A DNA stretch of 37,526 bases from Klebsormidium nitens (Eukaryota; Streptophyta; Klebsormidiophyceae; Klebsormidiales; Klebsormidiaceae): NCBI GenBank assembly GCA_000708835.1, contig DF237695.1, forward strand, positions 1 to 37,526, written 5' to 3'. Positions 30,201 through 37,526 of this stretch are shown piece after piece. The position numbers were made by a program, and so were the translations under genes. The notes below the pieces were generated by a model that did no database searches, was not told the DNA's origin, and saw nothing but the letters and a program-made list of their open reading frames with translations. Numbering within the stretch: the first letter of the stretch is position 1; every line of letters begins with the position of its first letter.

Positions 30201-33200
30201 GCTTTGATACAGGAGACCTGGTCAAGCTGTTAAAGAAGAGAGAAGTTTCTGCCAAAGCTGCGACTACCACTGGGCAATTGTCGCCGAATGATTCAAGTAG
30301 TAAAAAGTTGCAAGAGTGCGATCGATTGTCAGTCACTTCTCAGCTCCTTCACTACATAGCAGAGGTTCGTAACGTCAGAGTACGAAACTGAAGCGAACGG
30401 CCCCGAACTTCAGAGCGTCCTTCGCAGCACCCTCTTGAAAACTGCAGACTACAGTGGCTTGCCGAACCTCACGCTCCTGAATGAATTTCATTGCCGAGAA
30501 GTTAGGGCAAAGTCGCCCACACATTGACCTCCAGGCGCTGAAATTAGAACATCTTCTAACGTGGATGCACGGCATCAGATAACATCGAAGAAGAGCTGAG
30601 CGCTCATCAAGAGAAGCTCAGAGATGTGGAACGTCGTCAAGGCCTATGGTGCAGGATCACGTTACACAAGTAGCTCACAAGATGATGACGGAAGCTGTAC
30701 AAGTTGACATCTGAAGTGGACGAACGGCCTAGGACTGCCTGCTTATAGCCACACGTCTAACGGAAGGGCGGACATTTTGGTCTTCAGGGAAACGAGGGAG
30801 GAGGCTTCAATCTATCATTGGGAAAAGGTCTAAAAGACTGAGAAAGGCTCACAGCTTATCACTGCAACCGCAGAGGTTCGAAACACATTTTACTGCTAGA
30901 GCCTAGCTGGAACATTGAAACCACAGACCAACGATCTGCGCGATTGCCCTAACATCGTCGGAGCACTCCTGTGATCCGGCTCCGAGGCCAAGCTGTCCAT
31001 ATATCCGTGGCGATTTCAGCCCTTTGGTGTGAAAAAGAGATAAAATTCCCTTTCCTGAAACCCAAGGAAGACTCGGCCGGGGGTGCACGAATCGCTGGTG
31101 AGGAGGAGGCATACGACTGCAGTGGTTGCGAGACGTACTGCAGCCAAGATGCTGGGGTCTAGATGCTAAGCTATCTCCAGAAAGCAGACTTCGCATCAGA
31201 CCGGAAGCTCCAGCTCTGAGCCCTGACTGAAGTTCTCACTTGGGTGGGTCGTCATTGCCAAGAACTCAAAACCCCAGACGTCAACGTGGTGTCCGAGCAG
31301 ATTAACGAGGAAAAAGCTGACGATACTTTCTGCTCGAGTGCGAAATCTAATACTTGAAGGATCTGTTTGAGGTCCAATGCTTTCCGAATAGATTACCTCC
31401 TGTTGCAGCAACATAAACAGATGGTTAAGAATCGGTGCGAGTTTTCACTTGGGCGCAGCTTTTCGGGACTGCGCAGCCTTTCCAATGGTCATTACTGCTT
31501 GTCTCTTCATTGAAAGCACCCAGGTTAAAGAGGCAATCCAAGTACTCCGATTTGATTGTGGAGACACAATCTTCAAAGAGGACAATCTCTATTCATTGAT
31601 CGATATGAGATAGGTTTCTCGAGTAAGCTCTAAGGCTCCACTGACTACACCAAAAAGGGAAGCCTGAGAAGCTGTTCGTACTCAAGCTCAGCAAATTGGG
31701 TTCAGGGAACCGTAATGGATAAACAGCCCGTTCTACCTCAAAAGGTGGCTGTGACCGCCAAACAACAGGCAGACACTAAATAATAGGAAACAACGGCCGA
31801 ACAAGCTGCACGTCTATTCTTGCGAATGCAGGACTACCATATTCATACTGGCGTGAAATAATTCAGACTTGCAAAGGTCGGCATCCAAACTCTGGCAGTG
31901 CTATGAGCCACGTGGTGTTTATGCAACAGATGATAGAAGCGTGTCACAGTCGAAGGAAGCCACCCGAGCAAGCGGAAACAACCGAGAAATCCTTTCCAGA
32001 CGCAGGACTAGTGACTTTGTTCTAGAAAGCAAACAAATGCTTCACCTGCAGTTATCCACTGGCGGCTGTCGCTGTGGCTGTGCTCAAGTCCTTTTAAAGC
32101 ACATCGTGTTGTGAGCCAGTCATGACAAAGCAACGACCAGTATTTCCCGGAGGACCCAAAAACACGTCTACGTGCACAGCAGGCCGTTGACCATTCACTC
32201 GACCAGCGAGAGCCCCGAAACAAGGCACGAAGAGAGCACTGCATCGCATCAGGTTATCACAGAGCCCGTTTAGGGGCAAACGCTGGCCGGTCTGTACCGG
32301 CGGATTGCAGAACGAATAAGCGAAAGCCTTCATCGCAAAAGCTTTGGTCATCAACCTTCGATTCTTGCAAAGAGGTGGGTGACATCAGCTCAACAGATAT
32401 ACCGGTGAGCATCATGAGGAGCTCAGTGGGAAGCCATCATTGCCTGAACAAGGTATGTCTTTAGTGACATCGCCAGGCCCTCGTCCAAGGCCTCTGATGG
32501 AGTTACTTCGGCACTTTTATCTTATCTTGTGATATGCGACCACTCAACATTGGAGAGCGCGAACATAGTCCGATCTCGAAAGAGGCCTTTGTTCTGCCGG
32601 TGCAGAATAATCAAAGATGACGAGACAAGAGTTCGGAAACGTTTCCGAAACGCCGAGCAGCTTACCCGCGCCCAGAGAGTGCCCCACCATGACGAGGCGG
32701 AAGTCGGGGTTCTCCTTCACCAGGTTCGCGATGAAGGGGCCCTCGTTCTCTACCAACCACTGCGCAGCCTGCGCCCAAACGATATTCGAGTCAAAAACCA
32801 ATAAAAGCTGCATCGAAGACGGGTTCGCTCTCCCAAGCCCTCGATACCCGGTGCCGAAATGCATTGAAGAGACAGGCAACGGGAAGTACGCTCCGATTTC
32901 CCTCGATGAAGACGTCAAGCTTGCAAAATAGTATCTTCAAAGACACGGGTTGCAAACACGGGGCCTGAGCTCGCGACCAGCCGCTGCGCGACTTAATCTG
33001 GAAAGAAGCAACGCAACGGTTTTGCCCAGATTCCTAAAAGGGCATTGCCGTACAGTTGCGGAGGCATCAGATTCGTCCCTGGCGGTTGACGGGGCTCATA
33101 TTGATGTAAGCACGAAGCTCAACTGATTCCAGAACCGTTGCCGAAGCTTTATCTAGAAAGTTTGACTTTCGTGAGCTGTGCGCAAGATCTTGATTTGCTC

Positions 33201-36128
33201 GGTCTCTACAATTGCCTCCATCTCGAGCCCCAGGTCTTTGAGCCTCGACACCAGCAACGGATTGACAGGACACTTCTACGCAATACCTGGACGTGGATTG
33301 TATGTTTGCTTTTCAGTTGGCACGAAGGAAGCGTCAGAAAAATCAAAAGAACTGACTCCCTTCCATCAGTGCACGTGCCCTAAAGAAGCCTCAAGAACAA
33401 CAGAAGCACGACCGCCAAGCCAGGTGCGGTCAACGTAAAGCCCTGGTTCCTCACCAAGAACTATGAATGCGCACGTAAGATGTGGCGCAGACGTGGCCGT
33501 CCCGTACAATTCCTGCTTCTGCAACTCGAGATTTCATGGAGCTCGATTCCTCTTACAAAAAAAAAGGTAAATGGCTCACCTTGTAGAAGCCGGCGTGCAC
33601 GTACCCGTCCATGTACGCTTGCTGCCCCCGGTAGTTGTCCTCCAAAATGTTGAAGTCGTCCACTGACGTCATGTCCAGGCCACGCACCGCCAGCACGATG
33701 TCCCGCCGCTCCTTGTCCAGGTAGATGATCTGAACATGGGAAGACCAAATTACTAGCGTCATTTTCCAAATCGAATCGAAACAGATACCTCGGTATAGCC
33801 CGCAGCATGTCCTCCAATAATTTGCCGCTCCTTGTTCGGGTAGATGATCTGAACAGAAGACGAAGAATATCTAGGTTCAGCTGCTACTGTGAGTCCAGAA
33901 AAATATTTTCTTACAAATAAAGTCTGATGTTTTGCCACTCCATGTCTGGCTGGATAGCTGGACATTAAAGATCAGGATTCTGCGTCAGCTTTTCCGACGA
34001 TGCGAAAACGACGTCTTTCGCAGATCGTCTTGTCGAACAAGTCCCTTACAGATGTTTTGCTACTCATTTTCAAGATGATCGCAAACTCCTGGGAATCCAA
34101 TCTGCAATGGTCTCCTTCTCAGTGCTCGCGTCGAAGTCCTGTACATAAGAACAAAGCATCCTGCGCAGTCGAATTCTGCAAAGCAACGACGTGAAAAAAA
34201 GCGGCTGCATTCTTACATCCTCTGCCGGCTAACCGTCTACTCTCATGGTAGTTCAGCGACCCGTGGTCTCATGTCAGACCCGGAGAAGGTCGTACCAATC
34301 TTCAGCAGCGTAGTTTCTGACTGGGGCAGAGTCTCAACACTCACATGCGCGGGGCACTTCCCCTCCGCATTGTGCGACACGAGCTTCGCCACCGACTCCA
34401 CCTTGACCACGTGCTCCGAGTCCTTGACCGCATCTTCCGCTGTTAGCGAGTATGCACCCATGCATAACTTAGCGTAGTGAAGCAGCTCCTGCGGCCAAGA
34501 AGCACGTGCATGAGAATTTAAAGCAAGCGGGATGTCAGCGTTGCTTAACTGGGACGTTTGCAGTAGTCAAAAGCGTGTGAGCGGCTGCCCAGCTGCTCAC
34601 AGCTGCTGAGGGCCGCAAAGTCTGTTCACGTTAGTTGCGAGATATAGTTGCAAGAATTGGTCCTATGCTTACGGGTACCCTCTTCATTAGCTGTTGGTGA
34701 AGAATGCCCGAGGTCACCCCGATGTCTTTCGGAACCCGAGAATAGTGGGGAGCAGGCGACATGAAAGCGGACCAAGTTATGTTCAGACAACTCGAGGAGG
34801 CGGTAAAAGCATGGATACGGCGAAGTTATGGTGCCCTCATGTTTCGAAGAGGAGCTTGGACTTCCTTCAAGCCCCAGATTTCGATCCAACATGAGAACAT
34901 CAAACTTTCAGAAAAGAAAAGGGCTCTCGTCACGAAGACAAGCCATCCCAACACAAGCTTTCGTTTTACAATCTAGACTTGGAAAGCACTGTGCTTAGCT
35001 ATTGAAAAACGAAGACTCCCTTGCAAAGACTCCATACCTGTATCTCCTCGTCCCCTGCCTCGTTCCACGTCAGGCTTTCCACGCTCCCGTCCCGACACAG
35101 CCGGTAGAATAACGCGACCACAGGGGTCAGCGGTCGCGGCGCATACTCCAGCACTTCCTTGGCGCTCTGACTCAGATACTGCAGGCCCTCGTTCACTTTC
35201 TCCGGCAGCTTGGACTGCGGGTTCTGTTCCGTCCTGTGCGACGGCCGCCGCTCGGGCGTCTTTCCCTCCTTCCCCGACTCAGACCCGGTATCGCTCACCA
35301 GCTTCGCCATGACCCCCGTCTGGGCGTCGAGCTTCTCCGCCTCCCCTAGTTCCGAGTTGGACCCCCGCTTTTCCGACTTGGCCTTCTCGAGCCGGTTCTC
35401 CACCTCCTGGTGGCTCACGTTTTTCCGGACGCTCTCGGGAAGGGCCCTGAACAGCTCCTCCGCTTCTTTCTCCAAGTCCCGCTTCCGTCCGCTGCGGCTG
35501 TTGTTCCGGCTGTGCTTGTGCTTCTCCCCGTCTGCCTCTTTCTTGCTGTGCGACCCGCTCGCTTCGCTTTCTGACCCCCCGCTCCGCTCTGAAAGCGACC
35601 TCCCCACAACAGGCCTCTCGTCAGCTGCACCCCCTGCACCGCCTCCATCCTTGGCCCGTTCTTCGCTAAATGAGTTTTCCATCGCAAGCCCTCTTCGGTC
35701 AGACTCTTGGATCTCAGGGGGGCCAGTGCGCTCCTGCTCATGCCTCTCCTCCACCCTGGGGGGGTGCGCTGCCATTAGCGACGCCTCGTCATCTTCCACC
35801 GGCCGTGCTTCCTCTCCGCCCCCTCGCATTCTGTGACCTGTCGGCATCCCCCCGCTGTAATTGTCGTCAGCGTCCTGCATAGCGGCCAGAGCGATTGTCT
35901 GACTGCCAGCTGTCGCGGCGTCTACAACTGGCTTTGGTTTCGACGTAAGTTCTGTGTGCTCAACTTCTGAGCTGACTCTTAGCATGGCCACGGGGCCAGA
36001 TTCAAGGCTGATTTGCAGGCCTGGTGCTGAGATCTCGCTGTTTGCAATAGCTGTTTCTTCTAAAGTGGATTTCTCGTTATCCTGGATGGTCATCGCTTGC
36101 ACCAGGGACTGCCGGTAGGGCCTCAGAT
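24223..36128 (-). CDS. sn1-specific diacylglycerol-lipase-like serine hydrolase (nine joined exons, 5' end missing)
   Basis: Joined exons, high to low: 36128-35038, 34488-34345, 33729-33580, 32768-32666, 28490-28330, 27834-27740, 26949-26821, 25945-25804, 24894-24223. Every junction has GT and AG and the phases fit (0,0,0,1,0,2,2,0). The result is about 894 residues plus a missing N-terminus. Exon 1 shown is a 363-codon charged, disordered region. Then come ELLHYAKLCMGAYSL, IIYLDKERRDIVLAVRGLDM, GHSLGAG (nucleophile Ser codon 32676-32678) and CYGVAPPRCFSLDLS. Next are VVLQDDFLPRIS (candidate Asp at 27834-27829), LYPPGRVYHVVH (candidate His at 26846-26844 or 26837-26835), a CTCSC cluster and a Ser/Pro-rich tail. 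The order and motifs match animal-type DAGL enzymes, which cleave diacylglycerol at sn-1 at membranes. The fourth intron is 4.2 kb. Most introns hold repeated acceptor/exon-start copies. Confidence 0.8.
24841..25290 (-). repeat. Three copies of the last-exon acceptor and exon start
   Basis: The used acceptor TTGCCAG precedes 24894. Copies of acceptor plus exon start have their first exon base at 25109 and 25274. Copy 2 matches the first 19 exon bases. Copy 3 matches over 48 bases with 11 differences and still encodes SENRPVLQPPTEQKL against PEYRPVLQAPSEQKL. Offsets are 215 and 165 bp. All three keep an AG acceptor. Confidence 0.8.
25900..26405 (-). repeat. Four tandem copies of acceptor plus exon start (exon 25945-25804)
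   Basis: Exon-start equivalents lie at 25945 (used), 26088, 26236 and about 26397, with steps of about 143-160 bp. Each unit carries GTCCGTCTTC..CTT, a GTGGGC..GCGCAG block, the acceptor CTGCGG/CTGCGA, and the intron piece TTAGCACGATAACCCGGGTT (one base off in copy 2). The fourth copy has lost the acceptor. Confidence 0.85.
26633..26701 (-). repeat. Copy of the 3' half of the exon at 26949-26821, dead donor
   Basis: It encodes DPYRFYPPSRVHHVVHKYPF, matching DPYRLYPPGRVYHVVHKFPC of the used exon 188 bp upstream in transcript order. Where the used exon has donor GTGAGA, this copy has GAGGGA, so it cannot be spliced in the same way. It is the only copy of an exon end rather than an exon start that I found. 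Confidence 0.8.
26930..27256 (-). repeat. Three tandem copies of acceptor plus exon start (exon 26949-26821)
   Basis: Exon-start equivalents are 26949 (used), 27084 and 27220, so the steps are 135 and 136 bp. All three keep CTCGCAG and encode ACWSLCKR, one further residue, then LRDTF. The two upstream copies share QGGPHY after this, where the used exon has VPQKALLQ. All three keep the intron words CACGACTGACC or CACGAGTGACT. Confidence 0.85.
28430..28800 (-). repeat. Three copies of the exon start following the catalytic Ser exon
   Basis: The used exon starts at 28490 (IAMTFTMMITDNPATVGG). A second copy starts near 28635 (VAMMFTNNPAIVGGLLLEQI) and a third covers about 28740-28800 (LPLLIADNPASNGGLRLGHI). 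Steps are about 145-160 bp. Copy 2 keeps an AG nearby; copy 3 has lost it. Confidence 0.75.
28491..32665 (-). other. Very long lipase intron (4.2 kb) with decayed coding-like stretches
   Basis: It follows the nucleophile exon, whose phase-1 donor is GG/GTAAGC. Apart from the exon-start copies at its 3' end, it contains a strong hairpin (29755-29800). Plus-strand pieces with coding-like composition lie at about 30030-30400 and 31440-31610 (for example SAKYKTFNITNEG and VKEAIQVLRFDCGDTI), broken by stops. I cannot assign them to a family. They may be an old pseudogene or mobile-element insertion. Confidence 0.45.
29755..29800. repeat. Strong stem-loop inside the long lipase intron
   Basis: TACCGAGAGGAGACACTTAG pairs with TCTAAGTGTGGCTCTCGGTA (one bulge) around a loop of about 6-7 nt, giving a stem near 19 bp. 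It could be a remnant of a foldback element or a small-RNA precursor. Confidence 0.7.
32666..32995 (-). repeat. Catalytic-Ser exon and a decayed copy of its start
   Basis: The used exon 32768-32666 begins AAQWLVENEGPFI. At about 32995-32955 the minus strand reads VAQRLVASSGPVF behind TTAAG, preserving CGCAG-GG-TGGT and GGCCCC blocks. The offset is about 225 bp. Confidence 0.6.
33700..34085 (-). repeat. Four tandem copies of acceptor plus exon start (exon 33729-33580)
   Basis: Exon-start equivalents lie at 33729 (used), 33848, 33957 and about 34079, with steps of 119, 109 and 122 bp. Copy 2 keeps TTCAG/ATCATCTA and reads IIYPNKERQII. Copy 3 keeps CAG and GTGGCAAAACATCAG. Copy 4 keeps ATCATCTTG and GCAAAACATC but has lost the acceptor. 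Divergence increases with distance from the used exon. Confidence 0.8.
35038..36128 (-). other. Large disordered-region exon of the lipase gene
   Basis: 1,091 bp after acceptor TTCTGCAG, ending at donor CAG/GTATGG. It is rich in Glu, Ser, Lys, Arg and Gly with many RS, SE and HSKK words (about 35420-35760), then ordered again near its end (LTPVVALFYRLCRDGSVESL). It sits before the catalytic domain. By position it may be a regulatory or phosphorylated linker, which is inference. Confidence 0.75.
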
Positions 36129-36519
36129 CTGCAGAAGCAGGTGAAATCAAAAGAATGAGCCAAAGCACACCTGGATGAGGGCGGGGATACTGGGTGAAAC
36201 TGAGTTTACACGTTACAGACTACAAGAAGTCAACCCAACCAACAGGAATTGACAGTTGCAAACACCTCAGCTTACAGAAGGCCACATGGAAATCTTGCTC
36301 CAAATGATACTTGGCTCACAAATTGGATTACTGAGAGAAACCACGGTGGCAAGTCATCATGTTGAGTGACAGGATGATGGACGAGCGAGTACTATTCAGC
36401 TTCGTCTTCAGGCAGGATTCTAAAGCGAGCAGTTTAGTCTGCACATTCTTTTCTTTTAAGCAATGCAGACACGAAACCCTTCTAGCATTTTAATTGCTCG
36501 GTGATTGAAGGTGCGGCGA

Positions 36520-36790
36520 TCACCTTCCACTAGGCACGAGTTTGAGCTCGCAAGATGCAACAGGTTCTGCCATTTTACTGTTGTTCAGATCTTTTGCAAC
36601 CAGGTTGACAATAAACAAAAGAATGCTTGGGGCACAGAGAAGCATGAATGTTGCCACTAGGCAGATGAACTGAAAGAGCCTATGCGCAACATGAACTTCT
36701 GACATTTTAAAGGATGTTCTTGTCGTCTTTGTACAATCGTAGCAACCGCAGACGAAATTTGCTACTGTACAGAAATACCGCAGCACCTCA
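36520..36790 (-). CDS. Possible upstream transmembrane exon of the lipase gene
   Basis: A minus frame encodes VAHRLFQFICLVATFMLLCAP and then an ILLFIVNLV stretch, giving one or two transmembrane helices, and is followed by GT-containing donors. DAGL-type lipases have N-terminal membrane helices, so this fits the position. I could not find a donor that joins cleanly in phase 1 to the acceptor at 36128 (A/GTGGAA is the nearest and is weak), so an intermediate exon may be missing. Confidence 0.4.
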
Positions 36791-36851
36791 TTGGTCTCGA
36801 ATGGAGCTTATACATGTGTCAGTGAGGATGAATACTTGCCTGCACTCCACT

Positions 36852-37130
36852 TCAGCGTCCGATTATGCTGCGCTGCATACGCATCAACACTAGATGGAAC
36901 CACAAGGAGATAACACTCAAAGCCGCATCACGGGTTCGCATCGCAACCGGCAGATGCTGATCAAAAGGCTGCAGGGATATAGAGTAGACTCGAAGATCCT
37001 TGAGGAAGCGCGCGTCTCCATAGAACCTAGTAGCTGTGGCTAGTACCGTACTGCGCCCTCTGCCCGCCTCTGCCACAGACAGCAGCTGGAGCGGCAAAAG
37101 CAGCCACCATGCCAGCTGGCAGCCAATCAC
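36852..37130 (-). CDS. Possible first exon of the lipase gene
   Basis: ATG 37130 opens MIGCQLAWWLLLPLQLLSVA, a hydrophobic start, just below a GC-rich promoter-like patch. A later part of the frame (AALSVISLWFHLVLM) is also hydrophobic. No donor/acceptor pair linking it to the next exon could be settled, so this is a candidate only. Confidence 0.3.
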   Translation of the reverse strand: MIGCQLAWWLLLPLQLLSVAEAGRGRSTVLATATRFYGDARFLKDLRVYSISLQPFDQHLPVAMRTRDAALSVISLWFHLVLMRMQRSIIGR

Positions 37131-37330
37131 TCGTGACAGCTGGCACCCCAGGACCCTTACTTGCCCAGTTAATAGTTATTCCGGCCCGCGGAATGGACGG
37201 ACTCCGCGGTCCCCGGCAGCGAGCCTCCCGACAGGGTTTTACAAAATACGCGTTCCTACCGCGGCCGGGCGGCTGCATGCGCCCGCGCTACTAAGCTGCG
37301 CGCTGACCGTACATATATGGGGCGGCGCGA
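37131..37330 (-). promoter_or_regulatory. Candidate promoter of the lipase gene
   Basis: A GC-rich patch above the possible first exon. AGGGTTT at 37233-37239 is followed about 20 bp on by a GCGGCCG box near 37261, the same pair and spacing range as in the F-box promoters. CATATATG lies near 37313-37320. Confidence 0.35.
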
Positions 37331-37432
37331 GCTTGCATTCTAACCAAACTCCATCGAACGACCGATGCCGAAAGTTGAAACCCTCGACACTCTGTGCACC
37401 GTCGATGGTCGAACACGAATTTAACGAGCGAT

Positions 37433-37487
37433 CATCGACGGCGCGCGAGTTCTGAATCAGTCCCCGAGCAGGTCGGCGCCGTCGATG
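37433..37487. repeat. 13-bp inverted repeat at window end
   Basis: TCATCGACGGCGC at 37432-37444 and GCGCCGTCGATGA at 37476-37488 are exact inverses about 31 bp apart. A third CCGTCGATG word lies near 37399. This may belong to the promoter of a gene beyond the window. Confidence 0.7.
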
Positions 37488-37526
37488 ACCAATTCGGTAG
37501 TCTTTTGCGTACGGTGACTCCGAAAC

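Noticed and set aside
34500-34830. Further exon-start copies upstream of exon 34488-34345
   Set aside because: Possible acceptor-like words near 34605 and 34790 align poorly with the exon start; too weak to count with the others.
1-37526. tRNA, rRNA, CRISPR array or bacterial operon features
   Set aside because: None recognised by eye; introns and gene spacing indicate a eukaryotic nuclear sequence.

Overview
This is eukaryotic nuclear DNA. Several genes contain introns with GT-AG borders that join in frame, there are no operons, and intergenic gaps run 0.3-1.7 kb. Plant-type leucine-rich repeats (LSGPIP/LTG type), a multigene F-box family and a green-lineage-style promoter vocabulary (AGGGTTT telo-box-like motif plus GC boxes) suggest a streptophyte green alga, something like Klebsormidium. 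That taxonomic guess is inference.

Layout. 1-1.3 kb: GC-rich patch and a candidate short inverted-repeat element. 1.3-5.5 kb (+): a large leucine-rich-repeat (LRR) membrane protein whose C-terminal half looks like an XK-related (XKR) membrane domain; a single in-frame TGA interrupts the LRR ectodomain. 5.5-7.2 kb: non-coding, with a second copy of the candidate inverted-repeat element. 7.2-22.4 kb: an array of F-box genes built mostly as head-to-head pairs around a GC-rich shared promoter. Intact minus-strand members are at 9865-10821 and 18535-19440; intact plus-strand members are at 11413-12363 and 14228-15151. The others are frameshifted (7230-8193, 16570-17430), truncated at the same place (19828-20265, 21955-22377), or reduced to the first 40-135 bp of a minus-strand partner (about 13515-13650, 15865-15935, 21506-21544). 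22.4-24.2 kb: no convincing gene.

24.2-37.3 kb (-): one long multi-exon gene for a diacylglycerol-lipase-like serine hydrolase. Nine exons could be joined by phase and homology (36128 down to 24223). They carry the GHSLGAG nucleophile elbow, a DD-containing aspartate strand, and an LYPPGR...HVVH histidine motif of the sn1-specific DAGL type, followed by a short Cys cluster. The first exon(s) and start codon are uncertain.

The most unusual observation is inside this lipase gene. Most internal exons are preceded, within the upstream intron, by one to three degraded tandem copies of a unit made of the intron end, the AG acceptor and the first 30-60 nt of that exon. Periods are about 110-225 bp, and 135 then 136 bp at one exon. 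I saw this at six exons independently. It looks like intron growth by repeated duplication of the 3' splice-site/exon-start junction, and it supplies an array of decoy or alternative acceptors. The second notable structure is the repeated divergent F-box pair with its conserved bidirectional promoter, in which the minus-strand partner keeps being lost while the promoter and plus-strand partner are kept. All copy alignments were made by eye.
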